Part shown: positions 59,709-64,000 of the stretch, in pieces | Layout: every line of letters starts with the position of its first letter | Position numbering within the stretch: the stretch's first letter is position 1 | Assembly: GCA_965206445.1 (NCBI GenBank) | Contig: CBDBJR010000002.1 | Span: 806,001 to 870,000, forward strand | DNA: 64,000 nt | DNA from: CBDBJR01 sp965206445 | GTDB taxonomy: Bacteria > Pseudomonadota > Gammaproteobacteria > Arenicellales > Poriferihabitantaceae | Direction: 5' to 3' | The notes under the pieces: model-generated | Told to the model about the DNA's origin: nothing | Databases searched by the model: none | The model's input: the letters and a program-made list of their open reading frames with translations, nothing else | Program-made: the position numbers and the translations under genes

Positions 59709-61289
59709 ATGACTACCGCCGGTTTTGCGCATGAAATTAACACGCGCCGCACGTTTGCGATCATCTCGCACCCGGATGCGGGTAAAACCACGTTAACCGA
59801 AAGACTGCTCCAGTATGGCGGTGCGATTCAGCTGGCCGGGACGGTCAAGGCGCGCAAGAGCGATCGATACGCGACTTCCGACTGGATGGAGCTGGAAAAA
59901 CAGCGCGGCATTTCGGTGACTTCGTCGGTGATGCAGTTTGCCTATAAAAACCGCATCATCAATCTGCTGGATACGCCCGGCCATGCCGATTTTTCCGAAG
60001 ATACCTACCGCACGTTGACCGCGGTCGACTCCGCCTTGATGGTGATTGACATCGCCAGGGGGGTAGAGCAGCGGACGGTTAAGTTGATGGAGGTTTGCCG
60101 GTTGCGTGATACGCCGATCATGACGTTCGTCAATAAAATGGATCGCGAAGGACGCGATCCGGTCGAAGTGATGGATGAGATCGAGGCGGTGCTGAAGATT
60201 CGCTGCGCACCGATGAGCTGGCCGATTGGCCGCGGCAAATCTTTTGTCGGGGTCTACCGTTTGTACGATCAGACGGTGCATCTGTTCGCCGGCCGGATGG
60301 GGCTCGAGCAGGATGTGCTGTTTCGGGGGTTGGCGGACCCGCAACTGGAACAGGCTATCGGTGGGCTGGCGGCGGAGCTGCGCGATGAAATTGAACTGGT
60401 GCAGGGCGCCAGCCATGCATTCGATTTGCGCTTGTATCGTGCGGGGCAATTGACCCCGGTGTTTTTTGGCTCGGCGTTGAATCGGCTGGGCACCGATGAA
60501 TTGATGGACAATTTTGTCGAGTATGCGCCCGCGCCGCTGCCCAGAGAGGCGGATAGCCGCTGTGTGCAGGCGACCGAGCCCGGATTCAGCGGCTTTGTGT
60601 TTAAGATACAGGCGAACATGGACCCGGCGCACCATGACCGGGTGGCGTTTCTGCGGATTACCTCGGGGCGGTTCGACAAAGGCATGAAGCTGCGGCATGT
60701 GCGCACCCAAAAAACCATAACCGTACACAATGCGCATACGTTTCTGGCGGCCAGGCGGGAGCAGGCCGAAATCGCGTATGCCGGCGATATCGTCGGCCTG
60801 CACAACCACGGGACGATCCAGATTGGCGATACGTTTACCACCGGCGAAGCGCTGAAATTCAAGGGTATACCCAACTTTGCCCCCGAGCTGTTTCGCCGGG
60901 TCAGGCTGCTTGACCCGTTAAGGGCGAAGGCGTTGCGCAAGGGCCTGGTTCAGTTGAGCGAAGAAGGCGCGACCCAGGTGTTTCGCCCGTTGGCCAACAA
61001 TGCGCTGATTCTGGGGGCGGTCGGCGCGCTGCAATTTGACGTGGTGGTGCATCGATTGAAGACCGAATACCGCGTGGAATGCGGTCTCGAGGCGGTGCCG
61101 GTGGTCACGGCGCGGTGGGTGCGCTTTGCCAATGACCGTGACGAGGCCGAATTCCGGCGCAAAAATGCGCTTTGCCTGGCGCTCGATGGCATGGATTGCC
61201 TGAGCTACATCGCCCCTAACCGAGCTAATCTGCAACTGACGATAGCGCGTTGGCCGCAGGTGGAGTTTAGCGCTACCAGGGCGTTTTGA
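59709..61289 (+). CDS. prfC: Peptide chain release factor 3
   Basis: A 526-residue translational GTPase that removes RF1/RF2 from the ribosome after termination. G motifs are SHPDAGKTTLTE (20-31), DTPGHADFSEDT and NKMDREGRD. The RF3-specific SDWMELEKQRGISVTSSVMQ switch I region and the C-terminal domain (QFDVVVHRLKTEY) are present. ATG 59709 gives the normal length (529 in E. coli); the frame is open upstream to 59502 with no similarity. Confidence 0.95.
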   Translation: MTTAGFAHEINTRRTFAIISHPDAGKTTLTERLLQYGGAIQLAGTVKARKSDRYATSDWMELEKQRGISVTSSVMQFAYKNRIINLLDTPGHADFSEDTYRTLTAVDSALMVIDIARGVEQRTVKLMEVCRLRDTPIMTFVNKMDREGRDPVEVMDEIEAVLKIRCAPMSWPIGRGKSFVGVYRLYDQTVHLFAGRMGLEQDVLFRGLADPQLEQAIGGLAAELRDEIELVQGASHAFDLRLYRAGQLTPVFFGSALNRLGTDELMDNFVEYAPAPLPREADSRCVQATEPGFSGFVFKIQANMDPAHHDRVAFLRITSGRFDKGMKLRHVRTQKTITVHNAHTFLAARREQAEIAYAGDIVGLHNHGTIQIGDTFTTGEALKFKGIPNFAPELFRRVRLLDPLRAKALRKGLVQLSEEGATQVFRPLANNALILGAVGALQFDVVVHRLKTEYRVECGLEAVPVVTARWVRFANDRDEAEFRRKNALCLALDGMDCLSYIAPNRANLQLTIARWPQVEFSATRAF

Positions 61290-61356
61290 GCGGCGACGGG
61301 CGGCGTTGGTCGCACCAGATGGGGTGATTTTTTGTTGTTTTACTGGATTAAAACTG

Positions 61357-61385
61357 TTGAACTTATGCAAAAAACAGGGTAAAAT
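61357..61385 (+). promoter_or_regulatory. Sigma-70 promoter of the SleB-type hydrolase gene
   Basis: TTGAAC (61357-61362) and TAAAAT (61380-61385) are exactly 17 nt apart, leaving a leader of about 80 nt. It is located after prfC in a locally AT-rich stretch. Confidence 0.6.
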
Positions 61386-61394
61386 CCGTGCGAT

Positions 61395-61424
61395 TTACCA
61401 ATATTTGCCACATATGTTTGGTAA
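61395..61424. promoter_or_regulatory. Inverted repeat just downstream of the SleB-type gene promoter
   Basis: TTACCAA (61395-61401) and TTGGTAA (61418-61424) are complementary across a 16-nt centre containing ACATATGT. The element covers about +5 to +35 of the predicted transcript, a typical place for a repressor site or a leader stem. Confidence 0.4.
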
Positions 61425-61474
61425 TTAAGCCGATACATACCCCTGTTTGTTCTATCTCACTGGTGAGGTGAAAT

Positions 61475-62002
61475 ATGGCATATTTTGACAATTGCAAGCG
61501 ACTTGCGAAAACCTGGATTGGTGCTGTGATGCTGTTTTCCGGTGTCGTTGTCCTGTCCGTGTTCGCCGGTTCGGCGCAGGCCGAAAATCAGCATATCGCC
61601 CAACAGTTTGATTTCAAGAACGCCACTATCGGTCAGCAACTGGGGTGTCTGGCGATGAATATTTATCATGAAGGGCGGGGTGAGTCGCCACAAGGGCGCG
61701 CGGCGATTGCGTCGGTGACGATGAATCGGGTGCGCAGCAAACACTACCCCAACAGTATCTGCGAGGTGGTATGGCAGCCCAGGCAATTCAGCTGGACGAA
61801 TGTCGCACCGAAGCATCATGTGGTCAAGGACAGCCGGGCCTGGCAGCAGGCGCTGGCGGCCGCCCGGCTGTTTATTGCCGGCGAGGGGCAATCCGAGGTC
61901 GGCGATGCGACGCATTATCATGCAGTGACCGTGCAGCCGAACTGGAGTGATGAAAGCAAGCTGGTTGCGATGCTGGGCGGTCATTTATTCTATACGCTCT
62001 AG
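61475..62002 (+). CDS. Secreted SleB-type cell wall hydrolase
   Basis: A 175-residue protein with a signal peptide or N-terminal anchor (hydrophobic 14-32, likely cleavage after AQA at 36) and a Hydrolase_2 domain. The catalytic glutamate is E66 in MNIYHEGRGES, followed by AIASVTMNRVRS, CEVVWQPRQFSW and DATHYHAVTVQPNW. The family includes the spore cortex-lytic enzyme SleB and, in proteobacteria, peptidoglycan lytic enzymes. GTGAGGTG lies 5-12 nt before the ATG. Role: peptidoglycan remodelling, substrate detail unknown. Confidence 0.85.
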   Translation: MAYFDNCKRLAKTWIGAVMLFSGVVVLSVFAGSAQAENQHIAQQFDFKNATIGQQLGCLAMNIYHEGRGESPQGRAAIASVTMNRVRSKHYPNSICEVVWQPRQFSWTNVAPKHHVVKDSRAWQQALAAARLFIAGEGQSEVGDATHYHAVTVQPNWSDESKLVAMLGGHLFYTL

Positions 62003-62177
62003 CGTATCCTGCCGCGCCGGTCGCGCGCCGGAGAAATCGGCGCCGGTTTCGCCGCGCTGCACACTGTCGATGAGCGCGCTGTCGATAAGCACGGTATAAT
62101 ATCGCACATGCGCGTCACCGCTTATCCTGCCATCGGGTGGCCTGTCCGCCGCAACGTAGATTGACTCGGGCTGCGAG

Positions 62178-62996
62178 ATGTCGATAATCGCGGTGATACA
62201 GATGAATTCCACCGACGAGGTATCGGTGAATTTGTCGAGCATGGGCGCACTGATGCAGGAGGCGGTGAACCAGGGCGCGCAACTGGCGGTGCTGCCCGAG
62301 TGTTTCGCATTAATGCAGCGCAGCCGACAGCAACTGTATGACAGCGCCGAAGCGTTCGGGGCCGGCCCGATTCAGGATGGTTTGAGCGCTGCGGCGCGGC
62401 GTTACGGCATCTGGGTGGTGGCCGGCAGCCTGCCGCTCAAATCCGACCACGCCGAGCGCGTCTACAACAGCTCACTGGTGTTTGACCATCAGGGCGCGCC
62501 GGTCGCGCGGTACGATAAAATTCACTTGTTCGATGTCTCGCTGGCCACCGGCGAACAGTATGCCGAATCCGATTACACCGCTGCCGGTCAGTCGGTTTGC
62601 GTCGTCGACACCCCCGCAGGCTCGTTTGGCCTGAGTATATGCTATGATCTGCGCTTTCCGGAGATGTATCGCAAGCTGGTGGAGCAGGGGGCGCAGATAT
62701 TGACCGTGCCGTCGGCTTTTACCGTTGTCACCGGCAAGGCGCACTGGCGCTGTCTGCTGCGCGCCCGAGCGGTGGAAAACGGCTGTTATGTCTTGGCGCC
62801 GGCGCAAACGGGTACGCATGTCGGCGGTAGAATCACCTATGGCCATAGTATGATTATCGACCCATGGGGGCGGGTGCTGGCAGAGCTGCCACAGCAGGTT
62901 GGGGTGATCACCGCGCGCGTGGATTTGGACGCGCTACAGTCGATGCGCACACAATTGCCTTGTTTGCATCATCGCCGCCCCGATTTGTTTGTTTGA
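62178..62996 (+). CDS. Nitrilase-family amidohydrolase (Nit/YbeM type)
   Basis: A 272-residue carbon-nitrogen hydrolase with the catalytic triad E41 (LPECFALM), K114 (YDKIHLFDV) and C155 (SICYDLRFPEMY). It resembles Nit1/Nit2-type proteins that hydrolyse deaminated glutathione or omega-amides. The order nit-tldD is conserved in many gammaproteobacteria, where yhdP usually precedes it; here a SleB-type hydrolase precedes instead. Confidence 0.88.
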   Translation: MSIIAVIQMNSTDEVSVNLSSMGALMQEAVNQGAQLAVLPECFALMQRSRQQLYDSAEAFGAGPIQDGLSAAARRYGIWVVAGSLPLKSDHAERVYNSSLVFDHQGAPVARYDKIHLFDVSLATGEQYAESDYTAAGQSVCVVDTPAGSFGLSICYDLRFPEMYRKLVEQGAQILTVPSAFTVVTGKAHWRCLLRARAVENGCYVLAPAQTGTHVGGRITYGHSMIIDPWGRVLAELPQQVGVITARVDLDALQSMRTQLPCLHHRRPDLFV

Positions 62997-63073
62997 CTGC
63001 TGATCGGGCCGCAAGCGGCTTGCGGCGCAATGATAACCGGTAGATATTCTGCCGACACGACAAAATTCCTATT

Positions 63074-64000
63074 ATGAATGAGCTACTAAACACAGCCCGG
63101 CAGGCGCTATGGCAGCCTGCCGGACTCGATGAGCAGGCGGTTGCGCACGCTTTGGGCCAGGTGATGGGCGCGAAGATCGATTATGCCGACCTCTATTTTC
63201 AATATTCCCGGCATGAGTACTGGGGGATGGACGAAGGCACCGTGAAGTCGGGCAGTTACGGCATTGAACAGGGGGTCGGCGTACGGGCAATCAGCGGCGA
63301 AAAAACCGGGTTTGCCTATTCTGACGAACTGCTCAAGCCGGCACTTGAAGAGGCCGCCAGGGCGGCGCGCTCAATTGCCAAAGGAGCGGGTGGCGCGGCG
63401 GTCGGGCAGTTGGTGCGCACCGGCAGCAAGGCATTGCCGCTGTATCAGCCGGTGGACCCGCCCGGCTCGCTGCCGGATAGCGACAAGGTGGCGCTGCTGA
63501 AACAGGTTGAGCAGGTCGCCCGCAAAGCGGACAGCCGGGTTATCCAGGTGTCGGTCAGTCTGGCCGGCTCGCAGGACACGATTTTGATCGCGCGTTCGGA
63601 CGGCTTATTGGCGGCCGATATCCGCCCCCTGGTGCGGCTGAACGTGACCGTGATTGTGGAGCAGGACGGCCGGCGTGAGCAGGCTTCCTACGGCGGCGGC
63701 GGGCGCTGCGACTACGCCTGTTTTGTTGCCGACAATCACGCGCAGGACTATGCCAATGAAGCGGTGCGTCAGGCGCTGGTGAATTTGGAAGCACGCGACG
63801 CCCCGGCGGGGGAAATGACCGTTGTTCTGGGGCCGGGCTGGCCGGGAATTTTATTGCACGAGGCGATTGGCCACGGGCTTGAAGGGGACTTTAACCGCAA
63901 AGGGACGTCTGCTTTCAGCGGCCTGATGGGACAAAAGGTGGCCGCAGAGATTTGTACCATAGTGGACAACGGCAGCCTGGAAAATCGCCGCGGCTCGCTA
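63074..64000 (+). CDS. tldD: Metalloprotease TldD, 3' end cut off by window
   Basis: The first 309 codons of TldD, which with TldE/PmbA forms a zinc protease that degrades unfolded peptides and matures microcin/CcdA-type substrates. The active-site HExxxH is at 262-267 (HEAIGHGLEGD), preceded by the family segments KIDYADLYFQYSRHE, VKSGSYGIEQGVGVRAISG and GFAYSDELL. The frame stays open to the window edge; about 170 residues are missing. It starts 77 nt after the nitrilase gene. Confidence 0.95.
   Translation, partial: MNELLNTARQALWQPAGLDEQAVAHALGQVMGAKIDYADLYFQYSRHEYWGMDEGTVKSGSYGIEQGVGVRAISGEKTGFAYSDELLKPALEEAARAARSIAKGAGGAAVGQLVRTGSKALPLYQPVDPPGSLPDSDKVALLKQVEQVARKADSRVIQVSVSLAGSQDTILIARSDGLLAADIRPLVRLNVTVIVEQDGRREQASYGGGGRCDYACFVADNHAQDYANEAVRQALVNLEARDAPAGEMTVVLGPGWPGILLHEAIGHGLEGDFNRKGTSAFSGLMGQKVAAEICTIVDNGSLENRRGSL

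Overview
The window is GC-rich chromosomal DNA of a respiring gammaproteobacterium. The evidence is the combination of FabA/FabB-type unsaturated fatty acid synthesis, Coq7 (ubiquinone), heme A synthase, the gamma-type GshA, DusA, AmpD, prfC and the nit-tldD pair. I cannot name a genus from the sequence. Coding density is high. No insertion sequence, prophage, CRISPR array or integration scar was seen, so most of the window is ordinary housekeeping DNA with a few accessory operons.

Layout. 1-2476: the 3' part of argE and a fused folK-folP. 2586-7040: apaG, then two tandem paralogous membrane proteins of TMTC-like glycosyltransferase type with C-terminal TPRs. 7295-9991: a tightly coupled three-gene sugar-acid operon (enolase-superfamily dehydratase/cycloisomerase, dgoK-like kinase, dgoA-like aldolase), closed by a hairpin terminator. 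10257-15965: an operon for a tungsten-type aldehyde oxidoreductase. It has a four-cluster ferredoxin, an AOR catalytic subunit and an FAD subunit, followed by two MoaD-like proteins that flank an unrecognised 99-residue protein, and then moaA. This is the most interesting part of the window. 15978-17067: short tandem repeats, a hairpin, a lysine-rich histone-H1-like gene and a relatively AT-rich regulatory stretch.

17068-24862: fabA-fabB, heme A synthase, coq7 and glcDEF, with an in-frame 63-bp duplication inside glcF. 24944-33009: rplM-rpsI, tRNA-Gln, metG, mrp, dcd, gshA and dusA. 33173-42554: an AsmA-family protein, a fatty acid hydroxylase-type membrane protein, a Trm112/YcaR-like protein, ppk1, two adjacent DUF21-CBS proteins and ampD. 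42844-47426: a ketopantoate-reductase-like protein, tRNA-Phe, and a response regulator-histidine kinase-AI-2E-type permease operon. 47734-53867: an AlkA-like glycosylase, a general amino acid ABC transporter (aapJQMP) and an unrecognised single-pass membrane protein. 53903-64000: a 3-hydroxyisobutyrate dehydrogenase-type enzyme, a DMT exporter, tRNA-Ser, pgeF, uup, prfC, a SleB-type cell wall hydrolase, a nitrilase-family amidase and the 5' part of tldD.

Taken together, the cell respires aerobically, oxidises glycolate, takes up amino acids by ABC transport and can degrade a sugar acid to pyruvate and a triose phosphate. It also appears able to oxidise aldehydes with a pterin-bound tungsten (or molybdenum) enzyme whose cofactor genes sit in the same operon. 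Starts were chosen from family length, paralog comparison, ribosome-binding sites and overlaps with the preceding stop codons. All functions are inferred from recognised motifs, not from searches.
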